DNA of 64,000 nt. Source: Paraburkholderia flagellata (GTDB taxonomy: Bacteria; Pseudomonadota; Gammaproteobacteria; Burkholderiales; Burkholderiaceae). A program made the position numbers and the translations under genes. How positions within the stretch are numbered: the stretch's first letter is position 1; each line of letters begins with the position of its first letter. This document shows positions 54,128-62,867 of the stretch, piece by piece. The DNA lies in NCBI RefSeq assembly GCF_021390645.1, contig NZ_JAJEJT010000004.1, positions 248,001 to 312,000 of the forward strand. Reading direction: 5' to 3'. The notes beneath the pieces are model-generated. The model was given only the letters and a program-made list of their open reading frames with translations. It made no database searches and was not told the origin of the DNA.

Positions 54128-54777
54128 GCGCGATCCGCCGTTTCCCCACTTTGCGCGCGCGCTGCCTGCGTGCGCTGGCGAGCGCCGCTTTCATCGGCGG
54201 TGTCATCGCGACGGCGAGCGCGCCGGTCGTGCGGGCACAGGCTGCCGAATCCGCGCAACCCGCCTGGACGCTCGACCGCCTGATGGCCACGCTCGCGCAG
54301 CACAAGTCCGGCCGCGCGAGCTTCACCGAGACAAAATACCTCTCGATCGCCACGCAGCCCGTGGAATCGTCAGGAGAACTCGTGTTCGTCGCGCCCGATC
54401 ATCTGGAAAAGATCACGCAGAACCCGAAGCCCGAGCACCTCGTGGTGGACGGCGACATGCTGACCGTGCAGCGCGAGAACCACAAATACACGCTCGCGCT
54501 CGCGCGTTATCCGGAGCTGGGCGCTTTCATCGAGAGCATCCGTGCGACGCTAGCGGGCAACCGCTTCGCACTGGAACAGGTCTACAAGGTCGCGCTCGCG
54601 GGTGAGGGCGACGACTGGACGCTCACGCTCACGCCGCTCGACTCGCGCATGCGCAAGGTGGTGAGCACGATCACGATAGACGGCACGCGTGACGCGATGC
54701 GCAGCGTCGCGATCCAGCAGGCCGACGGCGATCATTCGATGATGCGCCTGCACGCCCTTTCCGCGGACTCGAACTGA
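54124..54777 (+). CDS. LolA-like periplasmic lipid carrier (ApeL type)
   Basis: A 217-aa secreted protein: signal peptide ending near VVRAQAA, then the LolA-type half-barrel pattern (LDRLMATLAQHKSGRASFTETKYLSI; GELVFVAPDHLEKITQNPKPEHLVVDGDMLTV). It should carry a lipid-linked polyene across the periplasm. It overlaps the acyltransferase by 4 bp and the MMPL exporter by 1 bp. Confidence 0.87.
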   Translation: MSAIRRFPTLRARCLRALASAAFIGGVIATASAPVVRAQAAESAQPAWTLDRLMATLAQHKSGRASFTETKYLSIATQPVESSGELVFVAPDHLEKITQNPKPEHLVVDGDMLTVQRENHKYTLALARYPELGAFIESIRATLAGNRFALEQVYKVALAGEGDDWTLTLTPLDSRMRKVVSTITIDGTRDAMRSVAIQQADGDHSMMRLHALSADSN

Positions 54778-57320
54778 TGGACCCGCGCGCGCATCCGCTC
54801 CTTGCACGCAGCTTCGCGCTCGTGCAGCGCCGCGCCGTCGCGGTGTGGCTGCTGTGCCTCGTCGCATGCGCGGTGGCGATCGGCCGCGCGAATTTCACCG
54901 CCGATCTTTCGGCGTTTCTGCCACGCTCGCCGAGCCCCACGCAGCAAGTGCTCGTCGATCAACTGCGCGACGGTCTGGCTTCACGGCTCATTCTCATCGG
55001 CATCGACGGGGGTTACGAGAGCACGCGCGCCGCGCTTTCGCGCCGCGTCGCGGCGACCTTGCGTGCAGACCCGCAATTCGTGGCGATTCACAACGGCTCG
55101 GGCCAGAGCGACGCGCGCGACGAGCAGTTCATGTTCACGCACCGCTACGTGCTGAGCCCCGCGGTCACGCCGCAACACTTCTCGGGGCAGGGGCTGCACG
55201 AGGCGCTGGGTGAGAGCCTCGATCTGCTGACTTCTTCGGCTGGGCTGGTTGCCAAGGACTTGCTGCCGCGCGACCCGACGGGCGAGGTGGCGGCGATGCT
55301 CGGCCAACTCGACAGCGCGGCGCAGCCCGAGAGCCGCGGCGGCGTATGGGCCTCGCGCGACGGCCGGCGCGCCGTGCTGGTTGCGCAGACTGCCGCCGCC
55401 GGTTCCGACACCGACGCGCAGGCCCACGCCATCGACGCCGTGCGCGCGGCCTTTGCGGCCGCCACGCGCACCTTGCCCAATGCTTCGGCCTACCAGGTAT
55501 CGATGACGGGGCCGGGCGTCTTCGGGGTCGACACGCGCGACGCCATCCGCCACGACGTGGAACGCCTCTCCACCATGAGCCTCGTGCTGATCGTCGCGCT
55601 GCTGCTCACGCTGTATCGCTCGCCGCGCACGCTGGCGCTCGGGCTGTTGCCGGTTCTCTCTGGTGTGGCGGCGGGCATTGCCGCGGTTTCGCTCGCGTTC
55701 GGCACCGTGCATGGCTTGACGCTCGGCTTCGGCACGACGCTGATGGGCGAGGCGGTGGACTACTCGATCTATCTGTTCGTGCAGTCGTCGCAGGGCGGCC
55801 CGCGTGGTGCACCGCAGAGCCGCGACACCATGCGCGCATGGCTCGCCGCCTATTGGCCAACCATACGCCTCGGCGTGCTCACCTCGGTGTGCGGCTTCGC
55901 GACGATGCTGTTCTCGGGCTTTCCCGGCCTCGTGCAACTCGGGCTGTATTCTATTGCGGGCCTCGTGAGCGCCGCGCTCGTTACGCGCTTCGTGCTGCCG
56001 CAACTTTGCGGCGGCGCCGTGGCGATTCGCGACGTTTCGCGCATCGGCGCGTGGCTCGCGCGGCTTGCGCATGCAGCGCCGCGTCTGCGCTGGCCGCTCG
56101 CGGCGCTCGTGCTCGCGGCGGTGGCGTCACTCTGGCTGCATCGCGACGATCTCTGGAGCCACGAGCTTGCCTCCTTGAGCCCCGTGCCCGCCGCGAGCCA
56201 GGCGCTCGACACGCGCCTGCGCGCAGACGTGGGCGCACCCGACGTGCGCTATCTCGTGGTGATTCCGGCCGCGAGCGAACAGGCCGCTCTCGAAGGCGCG
56301 GAGAAGGTCGGGGCGCAGCTGCAGCCGCTCGTCGAGCGCGGTGTGCTGGGTGGCTTCGAGAGCCCCGCACGTTACCTGCCGAGCGACGCCACCCAGCGTG
56401 CGCGCCTGGCCAGCCTGCCCGCAAAGGACGTGCTCGCGGCGCGCCTGCAAGAGGCGATCAAGAACCAGCCAGTGGACGTGCGGCCCGACGCCTTCGCGCC
56501 ATTCCTCGCCGACGCCGATGCGGCGCGCAACGCGCCGCTCGTGACGCGCGCGGACCTCAAGGGCACGTCGATGGCGCTCGCCGTGGATGCGCTCCTGACC
56601 CAGCGCGAAGGACATTGGAACGCCATGCTCGCTTTGCGCGCGCCGCGCAATTCACAGGCCGCGCAGAGCGCGAACACGCCGAGCCTCGACGCGAGGACCG
56701 TGAGCGACGCCGTCGCGCGTGCGAACGTGCCGAGCGCACTCTTCGTCGACTTGAAGGCCGAAGCCGACCGGATGTACGTCGACTATGTGCGCGAAGACAT
56801 CCGGCTCTCGCTTGCGGGCTTTGTCGTCATTGTCGTGTTGCTGGCGCTCGCGCTGCGTTCATTCTCGCGCGCGGCGCGTGCGCTCGCGCCGCTCGTCGCG
56901 GCGGTGCTGGTCGTGGCCGCGGGATTCGCGCTGGCGGGCGTTTCGCTCACTATCCTGCACCTGGTCGGCATGCTGCTCATCGTCGCGGTGGGCTCGAACT
57001 ACGCGTTGTTCTTCTGCAAGCGCGACGACGAAGCGGGCATCACGCCGCGCACGCTCGTCTCGCTGCTCGTTGCCAATCTCGCGACGGTGGCGGGTTTCGG
57101 CCTGCTCTCGCTCTCTCATGTGCCGCTGCTCGAAACGTTCGGGTTGACGGTCGGGCCGGGCGCGATGCTCGCGCTGATATTCGCGGCGATTCTCGCGCCG
57201 CCGCTCGTGCGCGGCAGCGACGAGGCGCATGCGGCTGCCGATACCCCCGAACAGCGGCAGGCTGCCCGCCCGCGCGGCGAACGCGCGCACATGAGCCACC
57301 CGCACGGAGGCCGCGCATGA
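54777..57320 (+). CDS. MMPL-family RND lipid exporter (ApeM type)
   Basis: An 847-aa inner-membrane transporter with two MMPL repeats, each a periplasmic domain plus a helix bundle (e.g. LVLIVALLLTLYRSPRTLALGLLPVLSG; FGTTLMGEAVDYSIYLFV; then LAGFVVIVVLLALALRSF; LLIVAVGSNYALFF). The paired acidic/polar residues in GEAVDYS and VGSNYAL are at the proton-relay positions. It probably hands the polyene to the LolA-like protein encoded just upstream. Confidence 0.9.
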   Translation: MDPRAHPLLARSFALVQRRAVAVWLLCLVACAVAIGRANFTADLSAFLPRSPSPTQQVLVDQLRDGLASRLILIGIDGGYESTRAALSRRVAATLRADPQFVAIHNGSGQSDARDEQFMFTHRYVLSPAVTPQHFSGQGLHEALGESLDLLTSSAGLVAKDLLPRDPTGEVAAMLGQLDSAAQPESRGGVWASRDGRRAVLVAQTAAAGSDTDAQAHAIDAVRAAFAAATRTLPNASAYQVSMTGPGVFGVDTRDAIRHDVERLSTMSLVLIVALLLTLYRSPRTLALGLLPVLSGVAAGIAAVSLAFGTVHGLTLGFGTTLMGEAVDYSIYLFVQSSQGGPRGAPQSRDTMRAWLAAYWPTIRLGVLTSVCGFATMLFSGFPGLVQLGLYSIAGLVSAALVTRFVLPQLCGGAVAIRDVSRIGAWLARLAHAAPRLRWPLAALVLAAVASLWLHRDDLWSHELASLSPVPAASQALDTRLRADVGAPDVRYLVVIPAASEQAALEGAEKVGAQLQPLVERGVLGGFESPARYLPSDATQRARLASLPAKDVLAARLQEAIKNQPVDVRPDAFAPFLADADAARNAPLVTRADLKGTSMALAVDALLTQREGHWNAMLALRAPRNSQAAQSANTPSLDARTVSDAVARANVPSALFVDLKAEADRMYVDYVREDIRLSLAGFVVIVVLLALALRSFSRAARALAPLVAAVLVVAAGFALAGVSLTILHLVGMLLIVAVGSNYALFFCKRDDEAGITPRTLVSLLVANLATVAGFGLLSLSHVPLLETFGLTVGPGAMLALIFAAILAPPLVRGSDEAHAAADTPEQRQAARPRGERAHMSHPHGGRA

Positions 57321-58177
57321 ACTCGGCTTCGTTGTCCTCTACACGTGTGACGCCCGAGACCGCTACGGCGCGCCGCTGGAAGCCGTCGCCGTTCATTTGC
57401 GGCGCGGCGGCGGTGCATGCGGGCGCGGCGGCGGCCCTCGTCGCGCATCCGGCTGCGTGGCCGTGGGCCGCGGGCAGCGTGGTCGCGTCGCATCTCGCGC
57501 TGACCGCCGCGGGCTTGTGGCCGCGCAGCGCGTTGCTCGGCCCGAACTGGACGCGGCTGCCCGAACATACGGGGCAGCATATCGCGCTCACTATCGACGA
57601 TGGTCCGGACCCCGAAGTGACTCCGCGCGTGCTCGATTTGCTTGACAAGTTCGATGCGCGTGCAACGTTCTTCTGCATCGGCGATCAGGCGCGGCGCTAC
57701 CCGCATCTGGTTGAAGCGATCGTGGCAAGCGGCCATGCCGTCGAGAATCATAGCCAACGCCACCGGCATACGTTCTCCCTCTCGGGGCCGCTAGTGATGA
57801 AGCGCGAGATCGAGGCGGCGCAGCGCACGCTCACCGAAATCGCGGGTACGCCGCCGCGCTTTTTCCGTGCACCGGCGGGCCTGCGCAATCCGTTCCTCGA
57901 GCCGGTGCTGTGCGGCCTCGGCCTGCACCTCGCAAGCTGGACGCGGCGCGGCTTCGACACCTGCGCGAAAGACGCCGGCACGGTCACGCAACGCCTGCTC
58001 GATGGCCTGGCTGCCCGCGACATCCTGCTCGTGCACGACGGCCACGCAGCGCGCGACGCGCGCGGCAATCCGCTCGTGCTCGACGTCCTTGCGCCGCTGA
58101 TGCGCGCCGCCGACGAACGCCAGTTGCAGTGGACCACACTGCGCGCGTGCCTCGGCAGCGAGGCCGGACAACCCTGA
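57317..58177 (+). CDS. Polysaccharide deacetylase (NodB/CE4 family) inside the polyene operon
   Basis: A 286-aa protein: N-terminal hydrophobic region, then a NodB domain with TIDDGPDPEVT (metal and base Asp), NHSQRHRH (HxxxH metal site), FRAPAGLRNP and LVHDGH. CE4 enzymes remove N-acetyl groups from sugars. It overlaps the MMPL gene by 4 bp, so it is an integral operon member; this is not a canonical part of the enterobacterial aryl-polyene clusters I know. With the GT2 it may process a sugar head group of the polyene lipid (inference). Confidence 0.88.
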   Translation: MNSASLSSTRVTPETATARRWKPSPFICGAAAVHAGAAAALVAHPAAWPWAAGSVVASHLALTAAGLWPRSALLGPNWTRLPEHTGQHIALTIDDGPDPEVTPRVLDLLDKFDARATFFCIGDQARRYPHLVEAIVASGHAVENHSQRHRHTFSLSGPLVMKREIEAAQRTLTEIAGTPPRFFRAPAGLRNPFLEPVLCGLGLHLASWTRRGFDTCAKDAGTVTQRLLDGLAARDILLVHDGHAARDARGNPLVLDVLAPLMRAADERQLQWTTLRACLGSEAGQP

Positions 58178-58207
58178 CTCCACCGCTGCGACAACGGACC
58201 GACTGAC

Positions 58208-59413
58208 GTGAAACCACTCATCCTTTCGCATTTCACCGCGACCAGCTGCCTCGGGCGCGGGCTAGACGCGACGCTCGACGCGCTGCGCGGCAAGCGCGGG
58301 GGGCTTGCGCGTTGCGACTTCGCGCGCGCGGACCTCGATACGTGGATCGGCGCGGTGGCGGGCCTGGAGAACGAGACCCTGCGCGCCGATCTCGCGGACT
58401 ACGCGTGCCGCAATCACCGTCTCGCGCAGATCGGCTTCACGCAGGACGGTTTCGCCGAGCACGTTCGGGCCGCCATTGCGCGCTACGGCGCAGATCGCGT
58501 GGGCGTGTTCGTCGGCACCAGCACGTCGGGCATTCTCGAAACCGAAAACGCCTACCGGCAGCGCGACCTGGAAAGCGGCGCGCTCAAACCGGGGTTCCAT
58601 TACGCACAAACGCACAACCCGTTCGCGCTGGCCTCTTTCGTGCGCGCGTATTTCGGCCTGCGCGGACCGGCAACCTCGATTTCTTCTGCCTGTTCTTCGG
58701 GCGCGAAGGTGTTCGGCTCCGCGCGCCGCATGATCGAAGCGGGGCTGATCGACGCGGCGGTGGTGGGCGGCGTCGATTCGCTCTGCTTGACGACGCTGTA
58801 CGGCTTTAATTCGCTCGAACTGCTTTCGCGCGATCCGTGCCGCCCGTTCGACGTGAACCGCAACGGCATTTCGATTGGCGAGGCCGCGGCGTTCGCCTTC
58901 CTCGAACGCACGCCCGACACGCCGGACGACGACGCCATCCTGCTGCTCGGCGTCGGCGAATCGAGCGATGCGCATCACATGTCGTCGCCGCATCCCGAAG
59001 GACTCGGCGCGCGCGCCGCGATGGCGCAGGCGCTTTCCACAGCGGGCATGGCCGCAAGCGAAATCGGCTACATCAATCTGCATGGCACGGCCACGCCGAG
59101 CAACGACGCCGCCGAAAGCCGCGCGATCAACGCACTGTTCGAGCGCACGCCGTGCAGTTCGACCAAGGGCGCGACGGGGCACACGCTTGGTGCCGCGGGC
59201 GCGCTCGAAGCTGTGATCTCGGCGCTCGCGCTGCGCCATCGCTTCGTGCCCGCCGGCGTCAACACCACGCAGCCCGACGCCGCGCTCGGCCTCGACTACG
59301 TGCTGGAAAGCCGCGAGTCGCAAGTGAATGCCGCGCTCAGCAACTCATTCGGTTTTGGCGGCACGAACTGCAGCCTCCTGTTCGGCCGCGCGGACCGCGC
59401 ACATCACGGATGA
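58208..59413 (+). CDS. Beta-ketoacyl-ACP synthase of the polyene cluster (ApeO-like KS)
   Basis: A 401-aa ketosynthase with the catalytic triad visible: Cys in SISSACSSGAK, His in NLHGTATPSND and His in KGATGHTLGAAGA; NSFGFGGTNCSLL closes the fold. It condenses malonyl-ACP units. The next gene (4-bp overlap) encodes a KS-like partner without the active-site Cys, matching the ApeO:ApeC heterodimer of aryl-polyene synthesis. Confidence 0.92.
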   Translation: MKPLILSHFTATSCLGRGLDATLDALRGKRGGLARCDFARADLDTWIGAVAGLENETLRADLADYACRNHRLAQIGFTQDGFAEHVRAAIARYGADRVGVFVGTSTSGILETENAYRQRDLESGALKPGFHYAQTHNPFALASFVRAYFGLRGPATSISSACSSGAKVFGSARRMIEAGLIDAAVVGGVDSLCLTTLYGFNSLELLSRDPCRPFDVNRNGISIGEAAAFAFLERTPDTPDDDAILLLGVGESSDAHHMSSPHPEGLGARAAMAQALSTAGMAASEIGYINLHGTATPSNDAAESRAINALFERTPCSSTKGATGHTLGAAGALEAVISALALRHRFVPAGVNTTQPDAALGLDYVLESRESQVNAALSNSFGFGGTNCSLLFGRADRAHHG

Positions 59414-60246
59414 CCGCCATGAGACTTTCCGCATTCATTGAGAGCGTCGGCGTGATTGGGCCCGGTCTCGCCAACTGGCCGCAGACGGCAGACGTGCTCG
59501 CGGCGCGCGCGCCATACGTGGGCGCACGCACGGTGCTGCCGCCGCCCCAGGGCCTGCCGGCGGCAGAGCGCCGCCGCAGCGGGGCTGTCGTCAAGACCGC
59601 GCTTGCTGTGGGCCACGAAGCCGTCGCGGCGAGCGGCCGCGACGCGGCGACGCTGGCCGCCGTATTCGCCGCCTCGGGCGGAGATGGTCAGAACTGCCAC
59701 ATAATCTGCGACGCGCTTGCCGGCGACGATCGCCTGCTTTCGCCCACGCGCTTTCACAACTCGGTGCACAACGCGCCCGCGGGCTACTGGAGTATCGCCA
59801 CGCGTGACCAGGCCACATCGAACGTGCTGTGCGCGCATGACGGCAGCTTCGCAGCGGGTCTGCTCGAAAGCGCGTGCCAGGTGGCCGTGGATGGCGTGCC
59901 CACCTTGCTGATCGCCTACGACGCCGACTATCCCGAACCGCTGCACACGCTGCGACCCGTGGCCGACGCATTTGGCGTGGCGTTCGTGCTCGCGCCGCAG
60001 GCGAGTGCGGCGTCGATTGCGCGCCTTGACGTGACGCTCACCGAAGCGCTGGCGACGACGCTCGCCTCGCCCGAACTCGAAGCGTTGCGCACGAACAATC
60101 CCGCCGCGCGTGCGCTGCCGTTGCTCGAAGCGCTTGCCTGTATGGACAAAACCGGCCAGCCAGCAAGCGTGGTCATCGACTATTTGCCCGAACTGCGCGT
60201 GCAGATCGACGTGACGCGCCCGGACGCGTTTGGAGAGGGCGAATGA
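59410..60246 (+). CDS. Ketosynthase-like chain-length-factor partner (ApeC-like)
   Basis: A 278-aa shortened thiolase-fold protein. It keeps KS-like features (GGDGQNCHIICDAL; FHNSVHNAPAGYWSIAT; an AHDGSFAAGLLESAC segment) but lacks a recognisable CSSG nucleophile and is much shorter than a full KS. It should form an inactive-subunit heterodimer with the upstream KS. It overlaps both neighbours by 4 bp. ATG at 59410 is used; 59419 is possible. Confidence 0.82.
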   Translation: MTAMRLSAFIESVGVIGPGLANWPQTADVLAARAPYVGARTVLPPPQGLPAAERRRSGAVVKTALAVGHEAVAASGRDAATLAAVFAASGGDGQNCHIICDALAGDDRLLSPTRFHNSVHNAPAGYWSIATRDQATSNVLCAHDGSFAAGLLESACQVAVDGVPTLLIAYDADYPEPLHTLRPVADAFGVAFVLAPQASAASIARLDVTLTEALATTLASPELEALRTNNPAARALPLLEALACMDKTGQPASVVIDYLPELRVQIDVTRPDAFGEGE

Positions 60247-60761
60247 CGATGCAAGCCGTCCTGCCGGGTGTCCTCTCGGACGTGATTGCGAACGCCGCGA
60301 CGCCTGGGCCGCTCGACCACGCATGGATCGCGGCGCGCATCCCGCACAGCGGCGCGATGTGCCTGCTCGACGCGGTCCAGGCGTGGGATGAATCGCGTAT
60401 CTGCTGCGTGGCGACTTGCCATCGCGATCCGCACAACCCGCTGCGCTCGCGCGGCCGCCTCGCGGCGGTGTGCGGCGTTGAGTACGCGGCGCAGGCGATG
60501 GCGGTGCATGGTGCGTTGCTGGGCGCAATGGATGGCGCAGCGGCGGGCCGCCCGCACGTGGGTTTTCTTGCGAGCGTGCGTAACGTGGTGGCGCATGTCG
60601 AGCGCCTCGACACGCTCGCCACGCCACTCGCGATCGAAGCCGAGCGCATGAGCGGCAGCGGCAACACGATCCTCTACGGTTTTACGGTGCGCGGCGAGGG
60701 CCGCGTGTTGCTTACGGGACGCGCGGCGGTGATGCTCGACGCGTCCGCAGTCATTCGATGA
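60243..60761 (+). CDS. Hotdog-fold 3-hydroxyacyl-ACP dehydratase (ApeP-like)
   Basis: A 172-aa FabA/Z-like hotdog protein. The conserved IPHSGAMCLLDAVQAWDE carries the catalytic-type His, and GRLAAVCGVEYAAQAMAVHGAL is the hot-dog helix. In aryl-polyene pathways ApeP works with ApeI, here the C-terminal domain of the ligase fusion. Last biosynthetic gene of the rightward operon. Confidence 0.87.
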   Translation: MTMQAVLPGVLSDVIANAATPGPLDHAWIAARIPHSGAMCLLDAVQAWDESRICCVATCHRDPHNPLRSRGRLAAVCGVEYAAQAMAVHGALLGAMDGAAAGRPHVGFLASVRNVVAHVERLDTLATPLAIEAERMSGSGNTILYGFTVRGEGRVLLTGRAAVMLDASAVIR

Positions 60762-60783
60762 CAATACAAAAGGGAGCCCGACG

Positions 60784-61077
60784 ATGAAATCCAAACGGTT
60801 CATACTTGCGGCGCTCGTGCTGGGCATGGCCAGCACGATGGCGCACGCCGACCTTCACGAAGTGAAGGAGAACATCAAACACGACTCGAAGGAAGCGGCG
60901 ACGAAAACCGGCCACGCCGCACGCGACTTCGGCCACGCCACCGCGAACGCGGCGAGGACGGTGGGCCACGGCATCGCGCATGCGTCGCGCGAGGGCTACG
61001 AGGCCACCAAGCGCGCGACGAAGCGCGTGTTCCACAAGGACGGCAGCGGCGAGAGTAGCGAAAAGAGCCAGGCGTAG
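60784..61077 (+). CDS. Small exported, Lys/His-rich protein of unknown function
   Basis: A 97-aa protein with a clean signal peptide (cleavage after STMAHA) and a mature part of helical, charged repeats (KHDSKEAATKTGHAARDFGHATANAARTVGHGIAHAS), reminiscent of LEA/apolipoprotein-like stress proteins. SD AAAGGGAG. It is 22 bp after the dehydratase gene, so it may be read with the polyene operon, although a role there is not evident. Confidence 0.78.
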   Translation: MKSKRFILAALVLGMASTMAHADLHEVKENIKHDSKEAATKTGHAARDFGHATANAARTVGHGIAHASREGYEATKRATKRVFHKDGSGESSEKSQA

Positions 61078-61528
61078 GGCGCTTTTCGCTGGGCGTCGGT
61101 GTTCGTAGGCGCTCGTGTTCGTCTAACGGAATACGGCGGCATCGTTTCTTGTATGGTGTCGCTTGCGCGTGTGTCGGATATCGAAAGCACGTTAGCACTT
61201 GTGAACAGAAGGCCGCTCATTTATGGGCGGCTTTTTTGCTTTTAGGCGCTCGTGATCCGTTCCTTCGCGCATGAACACGCCCTTAAACGCGTTCGAGCTG
61301 GGCGCGCGGTCTTGTCCAACGCACGCAGTTTTGGACGGGTTCTTAAATATTCCGGGTAAATCCAGGTAATCCGAATTATTCACCGTGTTGGCCGCGATTT
61401 GGCGAATGTCACTTCAATTTTGCGCGGTGATGCCTAATGCATCGTTGAGTTTTCGCAAGAATACTTTTTCGGATAAGTCCCATATCTCGCTTGCTGATTC
61501 GGCCTGAACCTAGTTTGAGCGGGAGCGC
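61078..61528. other. Intergenic stretch before the lysozyme islet
   Basis: About 450 bp without a convincing gene. It contains the terminator at 61212-61237; after that the DNA becomes visibly richer in A/T than the flanks, marking the edge of the lysozyme/LprI islet. Confidence 0.5.
61212..61237 (+). terminator. Intrinsic terminator
   Basis: GCCGCTC and GGGCGGC (7-bp arms with one G-U, 6-nt loop) are followed by six T. It lies 135 bp after the small exported protein gene and would end the polyene operon transcript. Confidence 0.82.
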
Positions 61529-61888
61529 GTGATTGCCCGCTTAACTCGCTGGTTGCATCACCAGACCAGCAGCTTTCGTCGACTTTGTGGAGATCGTGTG
61601 ATCAATTTGAGTCCGGTAGAGGCAGTAATAAATCGCGAAGTAAAGGTTGCGCTTCATCAGTACGAGTACGACGCATTAGTATCCATTCTCTTTAACTCGG
61701 GAATATATCGAAGGCCAAGCGATCCGTGGCCTGGCACACGTTCGGAATTTTTAGCGAGCAATCTGAACAAGGGTGATTATAAAAAAATGACTAAAATCAT
61801 CGAAGCGTTTATTGCGCATCGTGTGCCGGGGCGACGTCGAACAGAGGCGAGGCTCTTTGAAAGGGGGGACTACGTTGCGACTCATTAA
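61529..61888 (+). CDS. Truncated T4/phage-type lysozyme (GH24) C-terminal part
   Basis: A 119-aa frame with the C-terminal half of a phage-type muramidase: VEAVINREVKVALHQYEYDALVSILFNSGI, SEFLASNLNKGDYKKMTK and RVPGRRRTEARLFERGDY match the LTQxQFDALVSFxFN... RRxAExxLFxxG pattern. The N-terminal lobe with the catalytic Glu and TIGYGH motif is absent; an in-frame stop lies just upstream of the GTG start. It is therefore probably inactive or a domain remnant. Codon use and A/T content differ from the flanking genes. The following LprI-like gene overlaps its end. Confidence 0.65.
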   Translation: MIARLTRWLHHQTSSFRRLCGDRVINLSPVEAVINREVKVALHQYEYDALVSILFNSGIYRRPSDPWPGTRSEFLASNLNKGDYKKMTKIIEAFIAHRVPGRRRTEARLFERGDYVATH

Positions 61889-62360
61889 TGCATGGATTGC
61901 TCTGCTTTTGATCACAACTGTGACATACGCTTCGACTTCGATTTATGGATCTGCATTTGACTACAGGAAAGCAAAGCCGGCGCGCGATTATTTTTCCGAT
62001 AAAACTGTCGATCAGATAGCCTCGTACTGTAAGCGGGGGATGCTCGGGGTGATGGACTTATCGGCATGCGCTCAGTTCCGTTATGAGATGATCGCTGATG
62101 TCCTGAATAAGAGAATTTCGGTGGTTGAGGAAGCTTTTAAAGAAGGCGATAAAGCGAATGCCGAATACGGCGGCCCAGCGGCACTTCCTTTTTTTAAGAA
62201 AGGTCAAGCGAATTGGGAGCAGTATAGAGACAACATCTGTTATTCAAACGTCTACTCTGTAAGTCAGGCGTCGCTGCGGTTTGTTGACTTCTGGGACTGC
62301 ATGGCGCGAATCACGAAGAACCGGCTGGACGAATTAACCAAGCCTGACGTAGATGATTAA
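61875..62360 (+). CDS. LprI-type lysozyme inhibitor-like exported protein (DUF1311)
   Basis: A 161-aa protein with a signal peptide (hydrophobic WIALLLITTVTYA) and an LprI/DUF1311-like C-terminal part (WEQYRDNICYSN... FWDCMARITKNRLDEL: Trp, paired Cys, and the RLxxL end). A TTG start is chosen because AGGGGGG lies 7-10 nt upstream; no ATG is in frame. It overlaps the lysozyme frame by 14 bp, so it is translationally coupled to it. LprI-family proteins bind and block lysozymes, which suits an immunity role for its partner. Confidence 0.7.
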   Translation: MRLINAWIALLLITTVTYASTSIYGSAFDYRKAKPARDYFSDKTVDQIASYCKRGMLGVMDLSACAQFRYEMIADVLNKRISVVEEAFKEGDKANAEYGGPAALPFFKKGQANWEQYRDNICYSNVYSVSQASLRFVDFWDCMARITKNRLDELTKPDVDD

Positions 62361-62366
62361 CGCGCG

Positions 62367-62388
62367 GCCCCGCTTCGGCGGGGCTTTT
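62367..62388 (+). terminator. Intrinsic terminator after the LprI-like gene
   Basis: GCCCCGC-TTCG-GCGGGGC followed by TTTT: a 7-bp stem with a stable UUCG-type tetraloop, 6 bp after the stop. Confidence 0.92.
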
Positions 62389-62867
62389 CATTCGACGGAT
62401 TAATATGAGACTACGACGCTTTGCCGTCGCTCTATTCGCCCCGTGTGAAATGCTCGCGTCGAGTAGCTTTGCATCGCGCCCGCGTTGAAGAACGTCACCG
62501 GGCCGATCGTAGAGGGCACGCTTTTGTTTGCGATTCTTGGGGTTCGTGTATCCCGGCAAACGCGGCGAACATCCGGATAGGACTGCTATCGGTGCCTACG
62601 TGTTTACCCTCGCAACCGCCAACACTCCGTGCGCGAGTGCCCACCCGGCGCGCCTTCCCCTCCGCGCCCTCTTATCCGGCTCGCCGCCGACCCCGCACCT
62701 TCCCCTCCCAGCACTTCAAGATAGCGCCGCCCTTGCCGTTAATGCAGGGGCAGCGGCGTCGCGCGCCTCACAGCGGGCGGCGCGCCGCGCACCACACAAG
62801 AGATCGGACCGGCCGCGGGAGCGCTACGTGCACCACACGCACCGCGGCAACAAGAGGGGAAGAAGGC
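62389..62867. other. Intergenic stretch upstream of the GAF-PAS-GGDEF gene
   Basis: 479 bp. High-GC again after about 62560. No gene, repeat or regulatory motif was recognised; it should contain the promoter of the diguanylate cyclase gene. Confidence 0.45.

Noticed and set aside
60784..61077. Small Lys/His-rich exported protein as a histone-like or DNA-binding protein
   Set aside because: It has a clear signal peptide, so the mature protein is outside the cytoplasm; basic composition alone is not evidence for DNA binding.
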